A program made the position numbers and the translations under genes. Source: Selenomonadaceae bacterium (GTDB taxonomy: Bacteria; Bacillota; Negativicutes; Selenomonadales; Selenomonadaceae). From it: a stretch of 5,174 nucleotides of DNA. Under the pieces are notes generated by a model, which was given only the letters and a program-made list of their open reading frames with translations, did no database searches and was not told where the DNA came from. The DNA is taken from assembly GCA_017453765.1 (NCBI GenBank), contig JAFTEG010000198.1:1-5174 (forward strand), given 5' to 3'. The number at the start of each line of letters is the position of its first letter. The first letter of the stretch is position 1. Shown here piece by piece: positions 1 through 5,044 of the stretch.

Positions 1-81
1 ACCCGGCACGCCGCTCTGTGGAGTCCGGACTTTCCTCGTTGATTCGGCATAACCTAATCACCGCGATTGTCTCTGCTACGC
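1..81 (-). ncRNA. rnpB: RNase P RNA, 5' part (partial, runs off window start)
   Basis: This is the catalytic RNA of RNase P, which removes 5' leaders from tRNA precursors. Read on the minus strand, positions 37-27 give GAGGAAAGTCC, the near-invariant 5' strand of the P4 core. It continues as GGACTCC and then a CACAGAGCGG...GTGCCGGGT segment, matching the order in the E. coli RNA (GAGGAAAGUCCGGGCUCC, AUAGGGCAGGGUGCC). Upstream, 61-56 (GUGAUU) can pair with 44-38 (AAUCAAC) around one bulged base, in the place of the P3 hairpin. The 5' end is inferred from the promoter at 87-115 and should be at about 79-82. The rest of the RNA, including the 3' strands of P1, P2 and P4, lies outside the window. 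No protein reading is expected here. Confidence 0.93.
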
Positions 82-86
82 TGAAA

Positions 87-115
87 AGTATATCAAAGGC
101 ATTTTTTTTTGTCAA
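87..115 (-). promoter_or_regulatory. rnpB promoter, sigma-A type with extended -10
   Basis: On the minus strand, TTGACA (115-110, perfect -35) is followed by a 17-bp spacer and TATACT (92-87, 5 of 6 to the -10 consensus). The bases just before the -10 are TGA, giving a TGn extended -10. Predicted transcription start is about 79-82, directly before the RNase P RNA sequence. A strong unregulated promoter fits a stable housekeeping RNA. Confidence 0.88.
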
Positions 116-183
116 TTACAGCGTTACGCGCGGCATAACTCAAAAACGGTTTAGGCAGGTATTTTCAGCGGTTGAAAAAAAAT

Positions 184-212
184 TGGACAAAGGCAACTTG
201 TTAGTTTATAAT
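184..212 (+). promoter_or_regulatory. Promoter of the P-loop/Asp23 gene
   Basis: TGGACA (184-189, 5 of 6 to TTGACA), a 17-bp spacer and a perfect TATAAT (207-212). Predicted start of transcription is near 218-220, giving a leader of about 25 nt. The leader carries a GGGG Shine-Dalgarno core at 232-235, 8 nt before the ATG at 244. The gap 116-183 between this promoter and that of rnpB shows no further element that I can support. Confidence 0.75.
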
Positions 213-243
213 TATCGGAAAATTCAATATTGGGGAAATTTCT

Positions 244-1083
244 ATGGAAGTAGTGGCACTGGTAGGACCAAGCGGAACAGGCAAAAGTCACCGCGCATTG
301 CAGGTGGCGCAGGAACATAACGCGGACGCAATTATTGACGACGGAATTTTAATTAAGGACGGTCACATTATCGCCGGCGAATCTGCCAAGACAGAAAAAA
401 ATAAAATTATGGCGGTTAAGCGCGCGATTTTCGTGTTGCCGGGTCATGCCGACGAAGTTCGCGAGGCTATTCAAAGGATACAGCCGCACCGAATTTTAAT
501 TATCGGCACTTCTGAAAATATGGTTCATAAAATCGCGCAGACTTTAAAACTGCCTTCAATTCAGCTGATTGTACGCATTGAAGACATTGCCTCACGCGCA
601 GAAATGGATTTGGCGCGCTTTCATCGAATGAAAGAGGGCAAGCATATAATTCCCGTGCCGACGATTGAACTTAAGCCGCATTTTTCCGGCTACCTTGTAG
701 ATCCCCTGCAGTCCATTTTCAAACGGTCGAGAGTGCGGCGCCGTAAGCTCGGCGAAAAATCTATCGTGCGTCCGGTTTTCAGCTACTACGGCAAACTTAT
801 CATTGATGACAGAGTTATACTTGCCGTCGTCGAAAAAGTTTTGAAAGACGTTGAAAATATTGAGAACGTGAAAAAAGTCACGGTGGGGCATCTGTACAAA
901 GGTGAGGAAAATCGCGGCTTGCAAATTACCTGCGAAGTGGTTTTGAATTACGGCAGTCACATTCCGACGCTTGTGGAGCAGACGCAAAATAAAATTCGTG
1001 AGGCAGTCGAATACACAACCGGTATGATTGTTCAATCAATTAACATTGTAGTCAAGGCGCTGTATGTCGATATTAAAAGGTAG
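244..1083 (+). CDS. P-loop NTPase domain fused to Asp23/Gls24 domain protein
   Basis: Protein of 279 residues with two parts. The N-terminal part begins almost at once with a Walker A motif, GPSGTGKS (residues 8-15), and has an AIIDDG segment (29-34) that could serve as an acidic Walker B-like site. It then runs as an alpha/beta domain to about residue 165, followed by a basic linker (KRSRVRRRK). From about 182 to 277 there is an Asp23/Gls24 (DUF322) domain: YYGKLIIDDRVI, then GLQITCEVVLNYGSHIP, then a helix with VEYTTG and the closing SINIVVKALYV strand. Stand-alone Asp23 proteins of Firmicutes are cell-envelope or alkaline-stress proteins without enzymatic motifs, so an ATP- or GTP-binding half is notable. 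No signal peptide or membrane segment is seen, so a cytoplasmic or peripheral protein is likely. The ATG is supported by GGGG 8 nt upstream and by the promoter at 184-212. The exact function is unknown. The TAG stop is the first unit of a heptamer array. Confidence 0.88.
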   Translation: MEVVALVGPSGTGKSHRALQVAQEHNADAIIDDGILIKDGHIIAGESAKTEKNKIMAVKRAIFVLPGHADEVREAIQRIQPHRILIIGTSENMVHKIAQTLKLPSIQLIVRIEDIASRAEMDLARFHRMKEGKHIIPVPTIELKPHFSGYLVDPLQSIFKRSRVRRRKLGEKSIVRPVFSYYGKLIIDDRVILAVVEKVLKDVENIENVKKVTVGHLYKGEENRGLQITCEVVLNYGSHIPTLVEQTQNKIREAVEYTTGMIVQSINIVVKALYVDIKR

Positions 1084-1136
1084 CTCGTAGATTTTAGCCG
1101 TTAGCGGGTAGCGGTTAGAGTTTAGAGTTTGGATTT
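1081..1136. repeat. TAG-led heptamer tandem repeat between convergent genes
   Basis: Seven consecutive 7-bp units on the plus strand all begin with TAG (1081, 1088, 1095, 1102, 1109, 1116, 1123). An eighth, diverged unit begins with TGG (1130). The four following bases vary: CGGG, CGGT and AGTT (twice) are examples. The first TAG is the stop codon of the upstream gene. The ribF stop (TAA on minus, 1124-1122) and its last codons are also inside the array. Because 7 is not a multiple of 3, the TAGs put stops in all three plus-strand frames within three units. No stable hairpin followed by a T-run is present. Confidence 0.85.
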
Positions 1137-2036
1137 AAGAAAGTCTAAATCTGCGCGAAGTTGAGCTTTTAAATCCTCAACCGAATCAAAAATTTTTTCG
1201 TCACGAATTTTTTCAATGAAAATGACAGAAATATTTTCGCCGTAAATGTCACGCGAAAAATTATCTATGAAAACTTCCAGCCGCCGTTTCGCAACTTTAA
1301 ACGTGGGATTGTCGCCGACGTTCGCAATGCCGTTAAAAATTTCATCGCCGACTTTAACGCGGACAAGGTAAGCACCGTTCGGCAACATTGAATGTTTGTC
1401 ATCAATTTCAAGATTGGCAGTGGGAAAACCTAACTTCCTGCCGCGCCTGTCACCGTGAACGACTTGCGAAGTGTAAGTAAATTCGTGTCCCAATAATTCA
1501 TTCGCCGCGCTAAGATCGCCTTCCGCGATTAAGGCGCGTATTTTAGTGCTGCTGACAATTTTTTTGCCGAGCGTGACGGCGGGACAAACTTCCGCCTTAA
1601 AGCCGTAATTTTCGCCTTCACGAATCAGCATTCGTCCGTTACCTCTGCCGAATCGTCCGAAAGTATAATTCGGTCCCGTGACGACGTAAGCAGGCGCAAT
1701 TCTGTCACTTAGCATTTCCAAAAATTCTTCCGGCGTCTTGCGGCTGAACTCTTTTGTAAATGGAATTTCAAACAGCACCTGCACGCCGAGTGAATCAAAA
1801 ATTTCACGGCGCAAAATTTTATTTCCCACTGCAAGCGGCGCATTTTCCGGCGCAATGACGCTTAAGGGGTGGTTTGAAAAAGTCAGCACCATTGCCGTGC
1901 CGTCAATGTCGCGTGCAATTTCGACAGCACGGCGAATTATGCTGGCATGTCCCACGTGTACGCCGTCAAACATTCCCAACGCTACGACGGGGCGTTTGTA
2001 TGATACCCGCGTAAATTTTTTTATTACTTCCAACAT
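1122..2036 (-). CDS. ribF: Bifunctional riboflavin kinase / FAD synthetase
   Basis: RibF phosphorylates riboflavin to FMN and then adenylylates FMN to FAD, in the cytoplasm. The length (304 residues) is normal for the family. N-terminal nucleotidyltransferase half: GMFDGVHVGH (21-30, the ATP-binding HxGH motif), LTFSNHPLSVI (51-61), VVTGPNYTFG (118-127) with the following GRFGRGN, and VSSTKIRALIAEGD (161-174, the SSTxIR motif). C-terminal flavokinase half: GDRRGRKLGFPTANL (195-209, containing the PTAN motif), GIANVGDNPTF (236-246) and LEVFIDNFSRDIYG (253-266). The ATG has AAGAAAGG ending 4 nt upstream. No promoter or FMN riboswitch is visible in the 125-bp gap upstream, which holds heptamer repeats instead, so transcription probably comes from the DUF815 gene. 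It is convergent with the P-loop/Asp23 gene, 38 bp apart. It is not next to truB or rbfA, its common neighbours, at least inside this window. Confidence 0.95.
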   Translation of the reverse strand: MLEVIKKFTRVSYKRPVVALGMFDGVHVGHASIIRRAVEIARDIDGTAMVLTFSNHPLSVIAPENAPLAVGNKILRREIFDSLGVQVLFEIPFTKEFSRKTPEEFLEMLSDRIAPAYVVTGPNYTFGRFGRGNGRMLIREGENYGFKAEVCPAVTLGKKIVSSTKIRALIAEGDLSAANELLGHEFTYTSQVVHGDRRGRKLGFPTANLEIDDKHSMLPNGAYLVRVKVGDEIFNGIANVGDNPTFKVAKRRLEVFIDNFSRDIYGENISVIFIEKIRDEKIFDSVEDLKAQLRADLDFLKSKL

Positions 2037-2048
2037 TAAGCCTTTCTT

Positions 2049-2111
2049 AGGGAAGAGGGAAGAGTAAGGAGTAAGGAGTGAATAGTGAGGAGTGAGGAGT
2101 GAGGAGTAGGT
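2049..2111. repeat. Purine-rich heptamer tandem array (AGTRAGG type)
   Basis: Nine consecutive 7-bp units on the plus strand: AGGGAAG twice (2049, 2056), AGTAAGG twice (2063, 2070), AGTGAAT (2077), AGTGAGG three times (2084, 2091, 2098) and AGTAGGT (2105). It lies just upstream of the ribF start on the minus strand, so the ribF leader would carry repeated CUCCUCA. Together with the facing array at 2119-2167 it can form a long imperfect hairpin. Confidence 0.88.
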
Positions 2112-2118
2112 TATTTTT

Positions 2119-2167
2119 ACTCTTAACTCTTAACTTCTAACTCTTAACTCTTAACTCCTAACTACTT
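2119..2167. repeat. Pyrimidine-rich heptamer tandem array (ACTCTTA type), containing the DUF815 gene stop
   Basis: Seven consecutive 7-bp units on the plus strand: ACTCTTA at 2119, 2126, 2140 and 2147, with variants ACTTCTA (2133), ACTCCTA (2154) and ACTACTT (2161). On the minus strand the units from 2160 down to 2126 read TAGGAGT or TAAGAGT, so most begin with a stop triplet. The real TAG stop of the DUF815 gene (2164-2162) sits at the array's edge. The GAGT of each unit can pair with ACTC of the array at 2049-2111. Confidence 0.88.
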
Positions 2168-3388
2168 ACTACCCAAATAATTTTTTACAAACTGCTGCGC
2201 GGTACGTCCGTTTCTGCCGGAATGTGACATCTCCCAGCGCAAGCCCTCAATTCTCAAAGTTTCAGCGTCCAACTCAATGCCGCTCTTTTTCAGCATGTGA
2301 CGTATAATTTCAAGATATTCATTTTGCGAAGGCGGGTAGTACTGCACGATTAAGCCGAATCTGTCCGAAAGTGAAATCGTTTCATTAACGCTGTCATCGC
2401 GGTAAAGTTCGTCATGCCCTTCCGCCCTGTCGCGCCACGTTTCACGAATCAAATGCCGCCTGTTACTTGTCGCGTAAATCAAAACATTTTGCGGCAGTGA
2501 CTCGACGCCGCCTTCAATCGACGACTTCAAATATTTATACTCCGCCTCTGACTCTTCAAAAGATAAATCGTCCAAAAAAATTATGAACCGCTTGCTTGCA
2601 AAATTTCTAAGCGTCTCCATAAGCTCCGGCAAAAATTTTAACTGCGGCTTTGTAAGTTGGACAAGACGAAGACCGCGCGAATAATTTTCATTGACCACCG
2701 CCTTGACGCTTGAAGATTTACCGGTACCGCGTGCGCCGACAAGCAGGACGTTGTTTGCAGGTTTATGCTCAATGAAGGCGTTTGTATTCTGCGTCAACAA
2801 CTCTTTCTGATGCGCGTAGCCGATTAAGTCATCAAGGCGTATCTTTTCAAAATGTTTTATGCCGACAAGATTTTTCGTCACCTCGTCGAATCGGAAGGCG
2901 CGATAGTCCGCAATGTCGCCACACCCATATTTTTTGTAATGCTCAATGAAAGCGTTCGCAATGCCGTTAAAATCATCTTCGCGCAGATTATCAATTTTAC
3001 TTTTCAGCTCCACGAAGGATTCAGATTTATTTTCAACGGTCGGCGTATAATTTTTTATAAAGTCATAGTACGAATCAAAGTATTTGACGCCGGTAAACAA
3101 AATTTCTATGTCATGCTTGAATGCGTCAAGCAGACTTTTTCCGATATTGCCGCCGGTGCGTTCAATCGTGTTTGAAATTAAATTCGGCTCGTGCGCCAAT
3201 TTGTAAATAATGTAACTGCGGTAAATGTCACCGCTTAAACCTGTGCGCTCGGCAATTTCAATCAGCGTTGCAAGACGTGACGCCATAACTTTTGCGGACT
3301 CGTTGTCATTGGTAGAAAAGTTGAGTTCAATTAAAAAATTCTCGTCAAAAATATTTTGACATAGTATCAAACCGTTCAATGCATTCAA
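2162..3388 (-). CDS. DUF815-family AAA+ ATPase
   Basis: A 408-residue predicted ATPase of the DUF815 (COG2607) family, whose cellular role is not established. The first ~175 residues are a variable, mostly helical region. The AAA+ module follows: Walker A GARGTGKSS (218-226), Walker B FIIFLDDLSFEE (268-279), a sensor-1 segment YATSNRRHLI (305-314), LSDRFGL (340-346) with a likely arginine finger R343, and a C-terminal GRNGRTAQQFV (391-401) with sensor-2 type arginines. All nucleotide-binding motifs are intact. The start is a TTG at 3388, preceded at 7 nt by AAGGGGCGGG. The ATG at 3384 is out of frame, so TTG is the best choice; a second in-frame TTG is at 3379. It has its own promoter (3422-3450), divergent from the nucleotidase gene, and is followed by ribF on the same strand. 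The family call is firm; function is unknown. Confidence 0.9.
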   Translation of the reverse strand: MNALNGLILCQNIFDENFLIELNFSTNDNESAKVMASRLATLIEIAERTGLSGDIYRSYIIYKLAHEPNLISNTIERTGGNIGKSLLDAFKHDIEILFTGVKYFDSYYDFIKNYTPTVENKSESFVELKSKIDNLREDDFNGIANAFIEHYKKYGCGDIADYRAFRFDEVTKNLVGIKHFEKIRLDDLIGYAHQKELLTQNTNAFIEHKPANNVLLVGARGTGKSSSVKAVVNENYSRGLRLVQLTKPQLKFLPELMETLRNFASKRFIIFLDDLSFEESEAEYKYLKSSIEGGVESLPQNVLIYATSNRRHLIRETWRDRAEGHDELYRDDSVNETISLSDRFGLIVQYYPPSQNEYLEIIRHMLKKSGIELDAETLRIEGLRWEMSHSGRNGRTAQQFVKNYLGSK

Positions 3389-3395
3389 AATTTTT

Positions 3396-3405
3396 CCCGC
3401 CCCTT
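3396..3405 (-). promoter_or_regulatory. Ribosome binding site deciding a TTG start
   Basis: On the minus strand AAGGGGCGGG runs from 3405 to 3396. Its last G is 7 nt before the TTG at 3388, which opens the DUF815 reading frame. This supports the non-ATG start, because the nearby ATG (3384-3382) is in a different frame. Confidence 0.65.
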
Positions 3406-3421
3406 CAATTAAAGTGGAAAA

Positions 3422-3450
3422 ATTATAGCATACAGACCGCGCATTTACAA
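3422..3450 (-). promoter_or_regulatory. Promoter of the DUF815 gene (and probably ribF)
   Basis: On the minus strand, TTGTAA (3450-3445, 4 of 6 to the -35), a 17-bp spacer and a perfect TATAAT (3427-3422) preceded by TGC, i.e. an extended -10. Predicted start of transcription is near 3415, giving a leader of about 27 nt. Its -35 overlaps the -35 of the divergent nucleotidase promoter by five bases. Confidence 0.75.
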
Positions 3451-3472
3451 ATTTGGTGACGCAGGCTATAAT
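3444..3472 (+). promoter_or_regulatory. Promoter of the 5'-nucleotidase gene
   Basis: TTTACA (3444-3449, 5 of 6 to TTGACA), a 17-bp spacer and a perfect TATAAT (3467-3472). Transcription should start near 3477-3479. That is downstream of the upstream TTG at 3473, so translation from that TTG is unlikely. Confidence 0.8.
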
Positions 3473-3493
3473 TTGCAGAAATTTTTTTGTAGT

Positions 3494-3505
3494 AAAGGGC
3501 GTGAT
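3494..3505 (+). promoter_or_regulatory. Strong ribosome binding site fixing the nucleotidase start
   Basis: AAAGGGCGTGAT matches 10 of 12 bases of AAAGGAGGTGAT, the complement of the 16S rRNA 3' end. It is correctly spaced for the ATG at 3512, and this chooses the start directly before the signal peptide. Confidence 0.8.
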
Positions 3506-3511
3506 AAATTT

Positions 3512-5044
3512 ATGTCAGCGTTAAAAAATTTAATCGGCGCCGTTTTAATTGCGTCGATATTTTTATTTACTGCGACGGTCGAGGCAACGGAACTTGTCAT
3601 TTGGCATACCAATGACTTTCATGGAAGAATTTTGGATACAGATGAGCGCGGCGAAACTACCGGTATTGCGTGGATGATCTCTGCGATAAAAAATTTAAAG
3701 ACGCAAAATCCCAATTCACTTTGGCTTGACGCAGGGGATATTTTTCACGGTATGCCGGTGATAAACGTAAGCAACGGCAAAAATATGTTGGATATTCTCA
3801 ATATATCACAATCGCCGGACGCCATAACGCTCGGCAACCAAGATTTTGATTATGGCATTGACGCTATAATAGGTTTTTCAAAAAATGCGAAGTTCGACAT
3901 ACTCGACGCCAACGTTGTTTACAAAAAAAATAACAAGCCGCTTTTAAAGCCGTACAACATTTACACGTTGCCGAATAATTTAAAAGTCGGCGTATTCGGT
4001 TTGGCGACGCCTGAAACTGCGTACAAGACGCGACCTTCACTTGTAGCTGATGTGAACTTTTTAAATCCCGTTGACACTGCGAAAAAAATGGTGAAAGAGT
4101 TGCGCTCCAAGTGCGACGTTGTAATTGCCGTTACGCATTTGGGACTTGAAGAGGACGCCGAATTTCCAAGTTCGCGAATTGCAAAAGAAGTTGAAGGCAT
4201 TGACGTGATTGTTGACGGTCACAGCCACACGCTTTTACAAAACGGCTTGACGATTGGAAAAACGCTTATCGTGCAAACCGGCGCTTACGCTTATAATTTG
4301 GGCAAAGTCACCATTGACGTTGAGCGCCATAAAGTCGTGGATAAACGCGCTGAATTGATTAACAAGAACTCTATCAAAGAAATTGCCCGCGCAGAAGACA
4401 AGGCAGTTTTAAAAGCCATTGATGAAATGAATCAGCGCAATAAGAAATTTTTTGATGAAGTTATAGGCGAGAGTTCAAAGTTTTTGTCCGGTGAACGTGA
4501 TTTAGTTCGTACACAAGAAATGGAATTGGGAGACTTTATAGCTGACGCCTTCCGTTGGTTCGGAAAGTCCGATATCGGCGTAGTTAATGCAGGCGGCATA
4601 AGGGGTGATATTCCTGTCGGCAAAGTCACAAAGGGCAATATGATTGCAATTTTCCCTTTTGGCAACCAACTTCAAGTTGCTGAAATTAAAGGCTCCGCGA
4701 TTCGTGAAATGCTTAACCATTCTGTATCCGCCTATCCTGAAACAGTCGGCGTCTTTCTGCAAGTCAGCGGCATTAAATTTACATTCGATCCTTCACTGCC
4801 TGCTGAAAATCGCGTAGTCGGCGAAATTTTGATTAACGGTCAGCCGCTTGACGACAACAAAATTTATACGATAGCGGCATTTGATTTTTTGTTTGAAGGC
4901 GGCAACAATTACAACTGCTTTAAAGACATTAAGATTATCGGCAAGTACGGTACCGGCGAAGAAATTTTGGAAGAGTATCTGAAAAAAGTCGGCACGGATA
5001 AAATTGAAACAGGCAGAATTACTATTAGATCGATGGATCGATAG
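3512..5044 (+). CDS. Secreted 5'-nucleotidase / 2',3'-cyclic phosphodiesterase family protein (UshA-like)
   Basis: A 510-residue exported metallophosphatase that would hydrolyse nucleotides or related phosphoesters outside the cytoplasm. Residues 1-25 are a signal peptide (lysine near the start, hydrophobic core, cleavage likely after VEA25). Metallophosphatase domain: HTNDFHG (32-38; D35, H37), DAGDIFHG (73-80; D76), LGNQDFDYG (107-115; N109), THLG (208-211; H209) and GHSHT (236-240; H237, H239). All expected metal ligands are present. However, the usual GNHE reads GNQD, so the His of the catalytic His-Asp pair (H117-D120 in E. coli UshA) is Gln110 here, while the Asp (D113) remains. C-terminal nucleotide-binding domain: NAGGIR (359-364), FPFGN (381-385), FLQVSG (415-420) and FDFLFEGGNNY (457-467), where many relatives have NDF...GGDGY. 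Length is typical. The ATG at 3512 is chosen over an upstream TTG at 3473 because of the signal peptide, ribosome binding site and promoter position. The stop lies in the first unit of a 15-bp array. The family is firm; activity and substrate are uncertain. Confidence 0.92.
   Translation: MSALKNLIGAVLIASIFLFTATVEATELVIWHTNDFHGRILDTDERGETTGIAWMISAIKNLKTQNPNSLWLDAGDIFHGMPVINVSNGKNMLDILNISQSPDAITLGNQDFDYGIDAIIGFSKNAKFDILDANVVYKKNNKPLLKPYNIYTLPNNLKVGVFGLATPETAYKTRPSLVADVNFLNPVDTAKKMVKELRSKCDVVIAVTHLGLEEDAEFPSSRIAKEVEGIDVIVDGHSHTLLQNGLTIGKTLIVQTGAYAYNLGKVTIDVERHKVVDKRAELINKNSIKEIARAEDKAVLKAIDEMNQRNKKFFDEVIGESSKFLSGERDLVRTQEMELGDFIADAFRWFGKSDIGVVNAGGIRGDIPVGKVTKGNMIAIFPFGNQLQVAEIKGSAIREMLNHSVSAYPETVGVFLQVSGIKFTFDPSLPAENRVVGEILINGQPLDDNKIYTIAAFDFLFEGGNNYNCFKDIKIIGKYGTGEEILEEYLKKVGTDKIETGRITIRSMDR

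Noticed and set aside
45..139. Repeated CGGCATAAC at 45-53 and 131-139
   Set aside because: A 9-bp match in a 5-kb window is expected by chance, and the first copy is explained as part of the RNase P RNA P3 loop.
18..320. Plus-strand open frame of 100 codons across the rnpB region
   Set aside because: It runs antisense through conserved RNase P RNA and across two promoters, then overlaps the P-loop/Asp23 gene in another frame. It has no recognisable domain.
592..1035. 147-codon minus-strand frame inside the P-loop/Asp23 gene
   Set aside because: It is fully antisense to a well-supported gene, has no family resemblance, and looks like a by-product of the host gene's codon use.
1084..1121. 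Shared bidirectional terminator between convergent genes
   Set aside because: Only a 3-bp CCG/CGG stem is found around TTAG and there is no following T-run. The heptamer register explains the sequence better.
1738..2067. Plus-strand frame opposite ribF
   Set aside because: Antisense to conserved RibF motifs, with no domain and no ribosome binding site that I can support.
2037..2161. FMN riboswitch ahead of ribF
   Set aside because: The gap is almost entirely heptamer repeats, and none of the conserved RFN-element blocks (such as AGGGGC...GGTG) is visible on the minus strand.
2852..3175. Plus-strand frame opposite the DUF815 gene
   Set aside because: Antisense shadow of a gene with intact AAA+ motifs; no recognisable protein family.
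3473..3511. Upstream TTG start for the nucleotidase, adding 13 residues
   Set aside because: It lies right after the -10 box, before the expected transcription start, and would place a charged stretch before a standard signal peptide. The ATG at 3512 has a 10-of-12 ribosome binding site.
3961..4762. Three minus-strand frames (3961-4200, 4432-4665, 4502-4762) opposite the nucleotidase
   Set aside because: Short and antisense to conserved coding sequence, and two of them overlap each other. Treated as shadows.
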